A DNA stretch of 64,000 nt from Inia geoffrensis (GCA_036417435.1 CM070900.1:123458315-123522314); one strand, 5' to 3'; counted from the stretch's first letter, positions 11,664 to 24,597 are shown. Numbers and translations: made by a program. Notes: generated from the sequence alone by a model not told the origin.

Positions 11664-14053
11664 CATATGATAATCTCAACAGATGCAGAAAAAGCTTATG
11701 ACAAAATTCAACACCAGTTTATGATAAAAACTCTCCAAAAAGTGGGCATAGAGTGAACCTACCTCAACATAATAAAGGCCATATATGACAAACTCACAGC
11801 CAATATCATTATCAATGGTGAAAAAATGAAATCATTTCCTCTAAGATCAGGACCAAGACAAGGGTGCCCACTCGCACCACTGTTATTCAACATAGTTTTG
11901 GAAGTTTTAGCCACAGCAATCATAGAAGAAAAAGAAATTAAAGGAATCCAAATCAGAAAAGAAGAAGTAAAATTGTCACTGTTTGCTAATGACATGATAC
12001 TATATAGGAAGAATCCTAAAGATGCTACCAGAAAACTACTAGAGCTAAACAATGAACTCGGTAAAGTAGCAGGATACAAAATTAATGCACAGAAATCTCT
12101 TGCATTCCTATACGCTAACAGTGAAAAATCTGCATGAGAAATTAAGGCAACAATCCCATTGACCGTTAAAACAAAAAGTACATAGGAATAAACCTACCCC
12201 AGGAGACCAAAGACCTGTATGCAGAAAACTATAAGACACTGTTGAAAGAAATTAGATGTTAAAAACAGATGCAGAGATATACCATGTTCTTGGATTAGAA
12301 GAATCAACATTGTGAAAATGACTATACTACCCAAAGCAATCTACAGATTCATTGCAATCCCTATCAAACTACCAATGGCATTTTTCTCAGAACTAGAACA
12401 AGAAATTTCACGATTTGTATGGAAACACAAAAGACCACTAATAGCTAAAGCAATCTTGAGAAAGAAAAACAGAACTGGAGGAATCAGGTTTCGTGACTTT
12501 ACAGTATACTACAAAGCTACAGTAATCAAGACAGTATGGTACTGGCACAAAAACAGATATATAGATCAATGGAACAGGATAGAAAGCCCAGAGGTAAACC
12601 CAGGCACATATGGTCACCTTATTTTTGACAAAGAAGGCAAGAATATACAATGCAGAAAAGACAGCCCTGCAATAAGTGGTGCTGGGAAAACTGGACAGCT
12701 ACATGGAAAAGAATGAAATTAGAACACTCCCTAACACCACACACAAAAATAAACTCAAATGGATTAAAGACCTAAATGTAAAGCCAGACACTATAAAATT
12801 CTTAGAGGAAAACAGGCAGAACACTCTATGACATAAATCACAGCAAGATCCTTTTTGACACACCTCCTAGAGAAATGGAAATAAAAACAAAAATAAACAA
12901 ATGGGACCTAATGAAACTTAAAACTTTTGCACAGCAAATGAAACCATAAACAAGATTAAAAGACAACCCTCAGAATGGGAGAAATATTTGCAAAAGAAGC
13001 AACTGACAAAGGATTAATCGCCAAAATATACAAACAGCTCATGAAGCTCAATATCAAATAAAAAACCCAACCCAATCCAAAAATGGGCAGAAGACTTGAA
13101 TAGACATTTCTCCAAAGAAGATATACAGATTGCCAACAAATACATGAAAGGATGCTCAAAGTCACTAATCATTAGAGAAATGCAACTTAAAACTACAATG
13201 AGGTATTACCTCACGCCAGTCAGAATGGCCATCACCAAAAAAATCTACAAACAATAAATGCTGTAGAGGGTGTGGAGAAAAGGGAACCCTCTTGCACTGT
13301 TGGTGGGAATGTAAATTGATACAGCCACTATGGAGAACAGTATGGAGGTTCCTTAAAAAACTACAAATAGAACTACCATATGACCCAGCAATCCCACTAC
13401 TGGGCATATACCCTGAGAAAACCATAACTCAAAAAGAGTCATGTACCACAATATTCATTGCAGCACTATTTGCAATAGCCAGGACATGGATGCAACCTAA
13501 GTGTCCATCGACAGATGAATGGATAAAGAAGATGTGGCACATATAAACAATGGAATATTACTCAGCCATAAAAAGAAATAAAATTGAGTTATTTGTAGTG
13601 AGGTGGATGGAACTAGAGTCTGTCACACAGACTGAAGTCAGAAAGAGAAAAACAAATACCGTATGGTAACACATATATATGGAATCTAAAAAAAAAAAAA
13701 GGATATGAAGAACTTAGGGGCAGGACCGTAATAAACATGCAGTTGTAGAGAGTGGTCTCGAGGACCTGGGAGGGGGAAGGGTAAGCTGGGATGAAGTGAG
13801 GGAGTGGCATTGACATATATACAATACCAAATGTAAAACAGATAGCTACTGGGGAGAAGCCACAAAGCACAGGGAGATGAGCTTGGTGCTTTATGGCCAC
13901 ATAGACGGGTGGGATAGGGAGGGTGGGAGGAAGATGCAAGAGGGAGGGGATATAGGGATATATGTATACATATAGCTGATTCACCTTGTTATACAGCAGA
14001 AACTAACACAACAGTGTAAAGCAATTATACTTCAATAAAGATGTTAAAAAAAA

Positions 14054-15328
14054 GTGTTTTTTAAAAAATTTTGATGAAGGTCCATTTTTAAATTGTATTG
14101 TATTTGATGTCATATCTAAAAACTCTGCCTAATCCAAGGTCATGAAGATTTTTCTCCTGTTTTCGTCTAGTAATTTTATAGTTTTACATTTTACATTTAG
14201 GTCTACAGTAAATTTTGAGTTAATTTTTGTACAAGGAGTATAGTAGAGGACAGGGTCATGTTTTTTTTGCCCATGGATGTCCAGTAGTTCTAATATCTAA
14301 GAATATATTTTCTCCAGAGAACTGCCTTTCTTGTCAAAAATCAATTGACCATTTTGTGTGGGTTTATTTCTGGACTTAGTCTAGTCTATTCCTCTGATCT
14401 ATGCAGTTATCCTTTTGCAAATGTCACTGTTTTGATTACTGTACTTTTTGAGTCTTAAAATCAAGTAAGATGAGTCTTTCAACTTGTTTTTTCTTTTTCA
14501 AAGTTGTTTTGCCTTTTCATACAAATGTTAAAACAAGCTTGTCTATATCTACCAAAAAAATCTGCTGATATTTGGGTTATAATTCATTAAAACTATAGAT
14601 CAATTTGGGAGAACTGACATCTTAATTATACTGAGTGTCAAAATCCATGAATAGTATCTCTTCATTTATTTAGGTCTTCTTTGATTTATTTAATCAATGT
14701 TTCTAATTTTCGACATATAGATTCTGCAGATATCTTGTCAGATTTGAACAAAAGTATTTTATTTGGGGGGGAACTATGTAAATGGTACTTCTTTTTAAAT
14801 TTCATCTTTCAATTGTTAATGGTTAGTATACAGCAATGTGCTTGATTTTTATGTCAACTGTGTATCCTGCGGCTAAACTCATTAGTTCTAGCAGCTTTTT
14901 TATACACTCCTGTGGATTTTCTACATAGACAATCATATTGTTTCTGAATAGAGAGTTTTGTTTTCTCTTTTCCAACTTGCGTGCTTATTTTTGTCTCTTG
15001 TCTTATTAAAACTGGCCAGAACTTATGATGTTAAATAGAAATGCTGAGAACAGGTATCCTTGCCTTTTCCCCAAACTTAGGGAAAAGTATTTGGTCCTTC
15101 ACCATTAGGAATGATGTTAGCAGTAAGTCGGGATTTTTTGTTTGTTTTTTTTTTGCCCTTCATCAACTTAAGGATCTTGTATTCCCAGTTTGTTGAGTTT
15201 TATTCTGTTTTTTTAAATAAAGAATGGATGTTGAATATTGTCAAGTGCATTTTCTATATCTACTGATATGATCATATGGTTTTTATGCTTTAGTCTGTTA
15301 ATATGGTGGATTACATCGATTGGTTTTG
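14054..15328 (-). mobile_element. Old LINE-1 (L1M type), continuation of 9230-10212
   Basis: Reversed ORF2 text: 'ccaaggtcatgaagattttt', 'ttttgatatgatcat'-like patches and 'atatggtggattacatcgat'. It picks up where the left part stops. It ends near 15328, followed by ~75 bases of A/T-rich sequence. Confidence 0.78.
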
Positions 15329-15404
15329 TAATAATAATTTTTTAAATTATTAAAGTATTTTTTCATTTATTTATTTAATGTGTATACATATTTTATTGGA
15401 TCTC

Positions 15405-16026
15405 ATTTTTTTAATATCTTTATTGGAGTAAAATTGCTTTACAATGGTGTGTTAGTTTCTGCTGTATAACAAAGTGAATCAGCTATATATATACATATAT
15501 CCCCATATCCCCTCCCTCTTACATCTCCCTCCCACCCTCCCTATCCCACCCCTCTAGGTGGTAACAAAGCACCGAGCTGATCTCCCTGAGCTATGCAGCT
15601 GCTTCCCACTAGCTATCTGTTTTACATTTAGTAGTGTATATATGTCCATGCCACTCTCTCACTTCGTCCCAGCTTACCCTTCCCACCCCCAGTGTCCTCA
15701 AGTCCACTCTCTACGTCTGCATGTTTATTCCTGTCCTACCCCTAGGTTCATCAGACCTTTTTTTTTTTGAATTCCATATATATGTGTTAGCATATGGTAT
15801 TTTTTTTTCTCTTTCTGACTTCATTCTGTATGACAGACTCTTAAGTCCATCCACCTCACTACAAATAACTCAATTTCATTGCTTTTTATGGCTAAGTAAT
15901 ATTCCATTGTAGATATGTGCCACATCTTCTTTATGCATTCATCTGTCGATGGACACTTAGGTTGCTTCCATATCTTGGTTATTGTAAGTAGCACTGCAAT
16001 GAACATTGTGGTACATGACTCTTTTT
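15405..16026 (-). mobile_element. LINE-1 3' end, 5'-truncated
   Basis: Reversed artiodactyl L1 tail starting 'aatatctttattggagtaaa' and continuing through 'ttatggctaagtaatattcc' to 'catgactctttt', where it is cut. It is the same subfamily tail as in the adjacent longer L1. Confidence 0.9.
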
Positions 16027-16469
16027 TTCTTTGTGTTTTCTTGTTTTTATTTTATTTTTTTTAACATCTTTATTGAAGTATAATTGCTTTACAATGGTGT
16101 GTTAGTTTCTGCTTTATAACAAAGTGAACCAGTTATACATATACATATGTTCCCATATCTCTTCCCTCTTGCGTCTCCCTCCCTCCCACCCTCCCTATCC
16201 CACCCCTCTAGGTGGTCACAAACCACCTAGATGATCTCCCTGTGCTATGCGGCTGCTTCCCACTAGCTATCTATTTTACGTTTGGTAGTGTATAATACGT
16301 CCATGCCTCTCTCTCATTTTGTCACAGCTTTCCCTTCCCCTTCCCCATATCCTCAGGTCCATGCTCTAGTAGGTCTGTGTCTTTATTCCCGCCTTACCCC
16401 TAGGTACTGCATGACCTTTTTTTTTTTTTCTTAGATTCCATGTATATGTATTAGCATACGGTATTTATT

Positions 16470-19400
16470 TTACTCTTTCTGACTTACTTCACTCTGTATG
16501 ACAGACTCTAGGTTCATCCACCTCACTACAAATAACTCAATTTCGTTTCTTTTTATGGCTGAGTAATATTCCATTGTATATATGTGCCATAACTTCTTTA
16601 TCCATTCATCTGTTGATGGACACTTAGGTTGCTTCCATGTCCTGGCTATTGTAAATAGAGCTACAGTGAACATCTTGGTACATGACTCTTTTTGAATTAT
16701 GGTTTTCTCAGGGTATATGCCCAGTAGTGGGATTGCTGGGTCGTATGGTAGTTCTATTTGTAGTTTTTTAAGGAACCTCCATACTGTTCTCCATAGTGGC
16801 TGTATCAATTGACATTCCCACCAACAGTGCAAGAGTGTTCTCTTTTCTCCACACCCTCTCCAGCCTTTATTGTTTCTAGATTTTTTGATGATGGCCATTC
16901 TGGCCGGTGTGAGATGATATCTCATTGTAGTTTTGATTTGCATTTCTTTAATGATTAATGATGTTGAGCATTCTTTAATGTGTTTGTTGGCAATCTGTGT
17001 ATCTTCTTTGGAGAAATGTCTATTCAAGTCTTCTGCCCGTTTTTGGATTTGTTTGTTTTTTTGATATTGAGCTACATAAGCTGCTTGTATATTTTAGCGA
17101 TTAATCCTTTGTCAGTTGCATCCTTTGCAAATATGTTCTCCCATTCTGAGGGTTGTCTTTTCTTGTTTATGATTTACTTTGCTATGCAAAACTTTTAAGT
17201 TTCATTAGGCCCCATTTTTTAATTTTGTTTTTATCTCCATTTCTTTAGGAGGTGTGTCAAAAAGGATCTTGCTGTGATTTATGTCATAGAGTGCTCTGCC
17301 TATGTTTTCCTCTAAGAGTTTTATAGTGTCTGGTCTTACATTTAGGTCTTTAATCCATTTTGAGTTTATTTTTGTATATGGTGTTAGGGAGTGTTCTTAT
17401 TTCATTCTTTTACATGTAGCTGTCCAGTTTTCCCAGCACCACTTATTGCAGGGGATTGTATATTCTTGCCTTCTTTGTCAAAGATAAGGTGACTGTATGT
17501 GCGTGGGTTTATCCCTGGGCTTTCTATCCTGTTCCATTGATCTATATTTCTGTTTTTGTGCCTGTACCATACTGTCTCGATTACTGTTGTTTTGTAGTAT
17601 AGTCTGAAGTCAGGAAGCCTGGTTCGTCCTGCTCCATTTTTCTTTCTCAATATTGCTTTTGCTATTCAGGGTCTTTTGTGATTCCATAAAAATTGTGAAA
17701 TTTATTGTTCTAGTTCGGTGAAAAATGTGTTGGTAGTTTGATAGGGATTGCATTGAATCTGTAGATTGCTTTGGGTCGTAGAGTCATTTTCACAATGTTG
17801 ATTCTTCCAATCCAAGAACATGGTGTATCTCTCCATCTGTTGGTATCATCTTTGATTTCTTTAATCAGTGTCTTATAGTTTTATGCATACAGGTCTTTGG
17901 TCTCCTTAGGTAGGTTTATTCCCAGGTATTTTTTACTTTTTGTTGTAATGGTAAAAGGGATTGTTGCCTTAATTTCTCATGCAGATTTTTCTCTGTTAAT
18001 GTATAGGAATGCAAGAGATTTCTGTGCATTGATTTTGTATCCTGCTACTTTACCGAATTCATTGATTAGCTCTGGTAGTTTTCTGGTAGCATCTTTAGGA
18101 TTCTCTATCTATAGTATCATGTCATTTGCAAACAGTGACAACTTTACTTCTTTTCTGATTTGGATTCCTTTTATTTCTTTTTCTTCTATGATTGCTGTGG
18201 CTAAAACTTCCAAAACTACGTTGAATAATAGTGGTGAGAGTGGGCACCCTTGTCTTGTTCCTGATCTTAGAGGAATGGTTTGTTTTTCACCATTGAGAAT
18301 GATGTTGGCTGTGAGTTTGTCATATATGGCCTTTATTATGTTGAGGTAGGTTCGCTCTATGCCCACTTTCTGGAGAGTTTTTATCATAAATGGGTGTTGA
18401 ATTTTGTCAAAATCTTTTTCTGCATCTATCGAGATTATCATATGCTTTATATCTTTCAATTTGTTAAGATGGTGTATCACATTGATTGATTTGTGTATAT
18501 TGAAGAATCCTTGCATTCCTGGGATAAACCCCACTTGATCAGGGTGTATGATCCTTTTAATGTGCTGTTGGATTCTGTTTGCTAGTATTTTGTTGAGGAT
18601 TTTTGCATCTATGTTTATCAGTGATATTGGCCTGTAGTTTTCTTTTTTTGTGATATCTTTGTCTGGTTTTGGTATCAGGGTGATGGTGGCCTCATAGAAT
18701 GAGTTTAGGAGTGTTCCTCCCTCTGCTATATTCTGGAAGAGTTTGAGAAGGATAGGTGTTAGCTCTTCTCTAAATGTTTGATAGAATTCCCCTGTGAAGC
18801 CCTCTGATCCTGGGCTTTTTGTTTGTTGGAAGATTTTTAATCTCAGTTTAATTTCAGTGCTTGTGATTGGTCTGTTTATATTTTCTATTTCCTCCTGGCT
18901 CAGTCTCGGAAGCTTTTGCTTTCCTAAGAATTTGTCCATTTCTTCCAGGTTGTCCATTTTATTGGCATAGAGTTGCTTGTAGTAATCTCTCAGGATCCTT
19001 TGTATTTCTGTAGTGTCAGTTGTTACTTCTCCTTCATTTCTAATTCTGTTGATTTGAGTCTTCTCCCTTTTTTTCTTGATGAGTCTGGCTAATGGCTTAT
19101 CAATTTTGTTTATCTTGTCAAAGAACTAGCATTTAGTTTTATTGATCTTTGCTATTGTTTCCTTCATTTCTTTTTCATTTATATCTGATCTGATCTTTAT
19201 AATTTCTTTCCTTCTGCTAAGATTTTGTTTGTTTTTTGTTCTGTTGTGTTCTTCTTTCTCTATTGCTTTAGGTGTAAGTTAAGGTTGTTTATTTGATATG
19301 TTTCTTGTTTCCTGAGGTAGGATTGTATTGTTATAAACTTCCCTCTTAGAACTGCTTTTGCTGCATCCCATAGGTCTTGGGTCATTGTGTTTTCATTGTC

Positions 19401-20170
19401 ATTTGTTTCTAGGTATTTTTTGATTTCCTTTGATTTCTTGAGTGATCTCTTATTTAGTAATGTATTGTTTAGCCTCCATGTGTTTGTATATTTTAGTTTT
19501 TTTCCTGTGATTGATATGTCTCATTGCATTGTGTTTGGAAAAGATACTTGATACAATTTCAATTTTTGTAAATCTACCAAGGCTTGATGTGTAAATTGAC
19601 CCAAGATATGATCTATCCTGCAGAATTGTCCATGTGTACTTGATAAGAAAGTGCATTCTGTTGTTGTTGGATGGAATGGCCTTAAATATCAATTAATTCC
19701 ACCTGGTCTAATGTGTTATTTCAAGCTTGTGTTTATTTATTTTCATTTTGGATGATCTGTCCATTGGTGAAAGCGGGGTGTTAAAAGTCCCCTTCTGTTA
19801 TTGTTACTGTTGATTTCCCCTTTTATGGCTGTTAGCATTTGCCTTATGTATTGAGGTGCTCCTATGTAGGCTGCGTAAATATTTACAATTGTTATGTCTT
19901 CTTCTTGGATAGATCCCTTGATCATTATGTAGTGTCCTTCTTTGTCTCTTGTAATAGTCTTTATTTTAACGTCTATTTTGTCTGATATGAGTATTGCTAC
20001 TCCAGCTTTTGATTTCCATTTGCATGGAAATCTTTTTCCATCCCCTCACTTTCAGTCTGTATGTGTCCCTAGGTCTGAAATGGGTCTCTTGTAGACAGCA
20101 TATATATGGATCTTGTTTTTTTTATCCATGCAGCCAGTCTGTATCCTTTGGTTGGAGCATTTAATCCATT
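16470..20170 (-). pseudogene. LINE-1 ORF2 relic (endonuclease, reverse transcriptase, Cys-rich end)
   Basis: Reading the minus strand from the right, the endonuclease segment with CLQETHF lies near 20095, and VAILISDKIDVKIKTITRDK at ~19950-20010. A 282-codon open block at 18109-18957 carries most of the reverse-transcriptase domain: [20 protein letters not shown], the motif A type [24 protein letters not shown], and then SLFANDMIL instead of FADD. Open pieces at 17402-17650 and 16470-17027 hold the thumb and C-terminal Cys/His region ([16 protein letters not shown]). Stops and frameshifts separate the blocks, so it is dead. Confidence 0.92.
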
Positions 20171-20266
20171 TACATGTAATGATCAATATGTATGTTCTCA
20201 TTACTATTTTCTTAATTGTTTTTGGTTTGTTTTTGTAGGTCTTTTCCTTCTCTTGTGTTTCCTACC

Positions 20267-20908
20267 TAGAGAAGTTTCTTCAGCATTTGTTGTAAAGCTG
20301 GTTTGGTGGTGCTAAATTCTCTTAACTTCTACTTGTCTGTAAAGGTTTTACTTTCTCCGTCGAATCTGAATGAGATCCTTGTTGGGTAGAGTAATCTTGG
20401 TTATAGGTTTTTCCCTTTCATTACTTTAAATATGTCCTGCCACTCCCTTCTGGCTTGCAAAGTTTCTGCAGAAATATCGGCTGTTAACCTTATGGGGATT
20501 CCGTTGTAAGTTATTTGTTGCTTTTCTCTTTCTGCTTTTAATATTTTTCTTTGTATTTAATTTTTGATAGTTTGATTAATATGCGTCTTGTCATTTTTCT
20601 CCTTAGATTCATCCTGTGTTGTACTCTCTGTGCTTCCTAGACTTGATTGACTATTTTCTTTCCCATGTTAGGGAAGTTTTTGACTATAATCTCTTCAAAT
20701 TTTTGCAGACCTTTTCTTTTTCTCTTCTTCTTCTGAGACCGCTATAATTTGAATGTCGGTGCATTTAATGTTGTCTCAAAAGTCTCTGAGGCTACCCTAA
20801 ATTCTTTTCATTCTTTTTTTCTTTTTATTCTGCTCTGCAGCAGTTATTTCCAGTATTCTATCTTCCAGGTCACTTATCTGTTCTTCTGCCTCAGTTATTC
20901 TGCTAATC
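20267..20908 (-). pseudogene. LINE-1 ORF1 relic (C-terminal half)
   Basis: Minus-strand frames recall artiodactyl L1 ORF1p: EAEEQISDLEDRILEITAAE at the truncated right end, then RRKMTRRILIKLSKIK, and a C-terminal FSTTKPALQQMLKKLL before TAG at ~20267. Several stops and frame changes interrupt it. ORF1p is the RNA-binding chaperone of the L1 particle; this copy is not translatable. Confidence 0.8.
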
Positions 20909-22225
20909 ACAGGTAAGACAAAGAGGAGTGTGCTTACTGCACCTTAAGTGGAAATTAAAGTCTGCACTCATTTTTACTTTTTAAGGGACTTGGTATTATT
21001 CCTTAATCAGGGAAATGGAATATTTGGGAAAATAAGCATGAGAGTAGTCAGATGTTTTATCATCTATCTTACAACTGTTGATATGAATAAGTTGTGTCTA
21101 ATATTAATTAATTATAAATATTAGACATTGTTAAAGTATTACCAATAGAGCACAGAAAAATAATCAATCACAACCCAAACAGAATATGAGCTTCAAAGAC
21201 AGATTTTCTCATCCTTGAGTTTTCTTCTTTGCTTTGGTCATCGGAAACTGCTGTACCTCTACTTCATTTTGACTCAAGCTTCACAAAAAGTATACCTCAG
21301 AGCTTGAGTACAAAGCACAACAATCATTAAAATGCATAAGACTACAGTAATTAGTGGCATGTTTTACACAAAGAAACAGTTCTATGTGCTGCTCCACCAG
21401 GGCAAGATGCAGCTACAAAGAGGCAGCAGAGAACTAACAAGGAATTCTTAAGCAAAGTTCTTCTCGGAACACACCTATTAGCCTCAGAAACCATGTGCAT
21501 TAGACATATATTTAAAGGATTCTTCAGAAGGAATAGTGATTGACTTTTCGCTTTAAAAAAATGAGCTGATCCCAAGCAGGACGTCTATGATTTGGTTTAG
21601 GGTCAAAATTGTGCCAATATTCGTCATTTTAAAAAGAGCAAAGATTAAAGTTCCAGGAAACATGAGAGAAACATAAAATGCATAAATCTATTTTTTTCCC
21701 CCGATACCCAGAAATAACAAACAGGGCCAAACATGAAGAAGGAAATATAGATAATGAAATCAGTGCAGCTATAATCCCATTGAATAGACTCTGAAGAATG
21801 TTTGTCAAATACAGTAAAGTTGGAATAAAAAAACTGAAGGAGGATGCAGAAATTTGACATACATCTAGTCTTATCTCAAGAAGGATACAGGTGTAGGGAG
21901 GGAGGGGAAAATATGGTGAGCCCTCTCAACAATGCTTACATTGGATATAGCTAGATTGAGGGTGTGGATAAACACAGCAGGGGTAGTAAGCACTCACTTT
22001 CACACCAGCCTACAGTGAAGCATTTGAAGAATAACCTTTCAGCATATTATTAAAAACAAAACCTTCTTACTGAAGTATATACTACACACACAAAATGAAT
22101 TAAATGAACACACCCACGTAACTAGCATCATCTCAAGAAAGAATATTATCATCACTACAGAAGCCCCTATTGTCCTTTTCCATGGGAGCCATTCTAACAA
22201 CATATATTGGTTTTGTTTCTTTCTG
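20909..22225. other. No gene or repeat recognised
   Basis: A/T-rich, apparently unique DNA between the L1 nest and the TG/TA microsatellite. The small open frames here show no recognisable protein. Confidence 0.6.
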
Positions 22226-22231
22226 TACTTG

Positions 22232-22236
22232 ATATA

Positions 22237-22310
<74 letters not shown>
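22232..22310. repeat. (TG)n(TA)n compound microsatellite
   Basis: About 13 TG units are followed by about 25 uninterrupted TA units. Such TA runs are prone to cruciform formation and length change. Confidence 0.97.
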
Positions 22311-22314
<4 letters not shown>

Positions 22315-23013
22315 ATTTTGTCTGTCAGCCATGTCATTTTTATTTCCCCCTATCTGGTTTCCTAACCAGGGAGGAAGGTGAGGAGATGATGAAACTAGCT
22401 CTACCAGAACAAAGATGACTGTACAGAAATAGGTAAGACCAGACCTTCCAAACAAAGGGCTTGTGAGAGGCAGGACCTCACACTGTCCTACACTCTGAAG
22501 TGAGATGGACATGAGAAATCTGGGATTGTTAGAATCTTCTCCCCACTATGCCAAACTAGATGGAAGATGCAATAACTATGTGATTATATATTTAGAGACA
22601 GCATACCTGAAGTGGGTTGGCTGATTTCTTGCTGCCTAATGTCACTGCTCCCTGCCTGCCTGCCCGGAACATAACTGAATGATTGCATAAAGATTATAAG
22701 ATGAAAACATAAAGAAAAAGGCAGGAGAATTATTACTTTTACTATACTCAGCAAACAGCAGTTCTACATAGAACTGCCTCAATTCAGAGATTAAAAAAAA
22801 AATAATTGTATATGACCCATGCAAAAATAATTTTTATAATTAAGAAAAGGGTTATTACACGAAAAGATAAAAGCAGAATATACATCTGAAGCATTCCTCC
22901 AGACAATCTGATAAATTTTAGGGGAAAATGTGTCCTATGCTGTCTTAGCATCTGAAAAAAACAAAAGTAAAGAGAAGGGGATAGTAATGGAGGATAAGAA
23001 ATAATAGATGAGG

Positions 23014-23236
23014 GGCTTCCCTGGTGGCGCAGTGGTTGAGGGTCCAGCTGCCGATGCAGGGGACACGGGTTCGTGCCCCGGTCCGGGAAGATCCCACATG
23101 CCGCAGAGCGGTTGGGCCCGTGAGCCATGGCCGTTGAGCCTGCGCATCCGGAGCCTGCGCGTCCGGGCCTGCGCTCTGCAACGGGAGAGGCCACAACAGT
23201 GAGAGGCCTGCGTACAGCAAAAAAAAAAAAAAAAGA
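23014..23236 (+). mobile_element. Young CHR SINE with a perfect 18-base target-site duplication
   Basis: The ~210-base subfamily is followed by a poly-A tail. The flanks at 22996-23013 and 23237-23254 are identical over 18 bases ('aagaaataatagatgagg'). The flanking stretches 22311-22995 and 23255-23944 show nothing else I can name. Confidence 0.96.
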
Positions 23237-24597
23237 AAGAAATAATAGATGAGGATACACATTTGAACATTATTATTAATTTAGTAACCATATAGAAAAC
23301 GATAAAGAGTCAACATATGGTAATTGAGTTTTCTAAAGAAGATAACAGGCCATGAAGCCAAAAAAAATATGCTCAAATATATAGAAGAAAAATTTTCCAT
23401 GTGAAAGGAAAGCTAGAACATGCAGAATGAAAGGGATCAACATGTAAAAAAATAATAGAATATGGTCATTAATGAAACAAATTCTGGTTATACTGTTGAA
23501 CTTCAAGGATAAAGAAAGAATCATACAAGTATCTATGCACAGGAAAAATGTCATTCTAAAGGAAAATAGGACTGACCTCATATTCTTCTTCAGCAACATT
23601 AGATACCAAAAGGCAAGGATGCAAAGTCTATGGTGCTTGAATGAAACAATGAGATCCTAAAAAGCCAAGCTTCCATTCATTTATACATGCAAAATAAACT
23701 ATGTCCATATATGCAAGAATTCAGGAAATACAATAACCAATGAAACCTTTCTAAAAAATATTGTTAAACTATAGTCTAACTAAGCTGCTGCATTACAATT
23801 AAGAACTCATAGAAAAGTTTTGGTATGAAAAAGCTGGAGATAAGCATTATTTTCACTTAAACAAAGAACTAAATACAAACATGTGGCAAGTGTAGATACC
23901 AAATAGACTATAATTTTTATAATTTTTTGAAGAAAAGCTAAATACAACTGACCCTTGAACAATGCAAGGGTTACGGGCACTGTCACCCCAGGCAGTTGAA
24001 AATTCACATATAACTTTTGACTTCCCCAAAACTAAACTCCTCATAGCCTACTGTTGACTGGAAACCTTACTGATAACATAAACAGCCAATTAACACATAT
24101 TTTGCATGGTATATGTATTATATACTGCATTCTTACAATAAAGTGAGCTACAGAAAAGAAAATGTTACTAAGAAAATCATAAGGAAGAGAAAATACATTT
24201 ACAGTACTGTATTGTATTTATTGATACTGTAAGTTTACATCTGTTTACAAGATGAGTCATCTGTCAGTACCTACATCAATATTGTCTTATATGATATAAA
24301 ACACTATAGATGCTATATGTATTACTAACACTAGACATGAAAAATGAAAAGATAATGTTAAAGAAATTCACATTTATTTACAGATACAACAATCATACAT
24401 TGATAATGAGGAAGCAGCAATATGATTATTTTATGGTAGCCTAGTGTAACTGATACAATTGCTTCACAGTAGCCTAGCCTATACACTAATGAATGAATCA
24501 TCATAAAATTTTTATGGCATACAGCTTACAATCATATTCATAATACAGTACTGGAAACACTGCTACATTAAAAAAAACAAACCACACATACACACTT

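Larger units (their letters stand above)
10727..13600 (+). pseudogene. LINE-1 ORF2 relic (reverse transcriptase and C-terminal part)
   Basis: Broken frames are recognisable. At 10727 there is [20 protein letters not shown]. Next comes the RT segment [10 protein letters not shown], then the [12 protein letters not shown] block at ~11856-11891. The motif C region reads [10 protein letters not shown] at 11979-12008, where functional L1s have [20 protein letters not shown] lies near 12535. The C-terminal Cys/His region is at 13264-13320 (the CCRGCGE and LLHCWWECK type). The frame is broken by a TGA at 11754-11756, where the homologous copy has CGA, by further frameshifts and by two SINEs, so it cannot be translated. 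Confidence 0.9.
10213..14053 (+). mobile_element. 5'-truncated LINE-1 inserted in an older L1, carrying two SINEs
   Basis: It starts inside ORF2 near 'gctactaaataaccaagaga', runs through the reverse-transcriptase and C-terminal regions, and ends in the 3' UTR with 'acttcaataaagatgtt' and a short A tail. It is interrupted by SINEs at 11177-11383 (minus) and 11460-11663 (plus). Net of these it is ~3.4 kb, against ~6 kb for a full element. The same tail sequence recurs in the L1s at 15405-16026 and 16027-20908, so these belong to one artiodactyl/cetacean L1 lineage. Confidence 0.92.
16027..20908 (-). mobile_element. Long LINE-1 (~4.9 kb), truncated inside ORF1
   Basis: The longest element in the window. 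The 3' UTR starts at about 16058 ('aacatctttattgaagtata'). ORF2 relic sequence spans roughly 16470-20170, the ORF1 C-terminal half is at about 20267-20908, and then the similarity stops ('…tctgctaatc'). The 5' UTR and ORF1 start are missing. It faces the plus-strand L1 at 10213-14053, 3' end to 3' end. Confidence 0.93.

Noticed and set aside
13613..13984. 123-codon minus-strand frame and its mirror at 15558-15912
   Set aside because: Both are antisense or sense readings of the same L1 3' UTR; their similarity comes from the L1 copies.
22039..22512. 157-codon minus-strand frame with a Tyr-Ile and Thr-His repeat core
   Set aside because: The core is the translated TA/TG microsatellite; the flanks show no protein family.
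22784..23260. Overlapping 100-158-codon minus-strand frames rich in Arg, Gly and Pro
   Set aside because: They are the CHR SINE read in its antisense frames. The same peptide recurs at every SINE of this type in the window.
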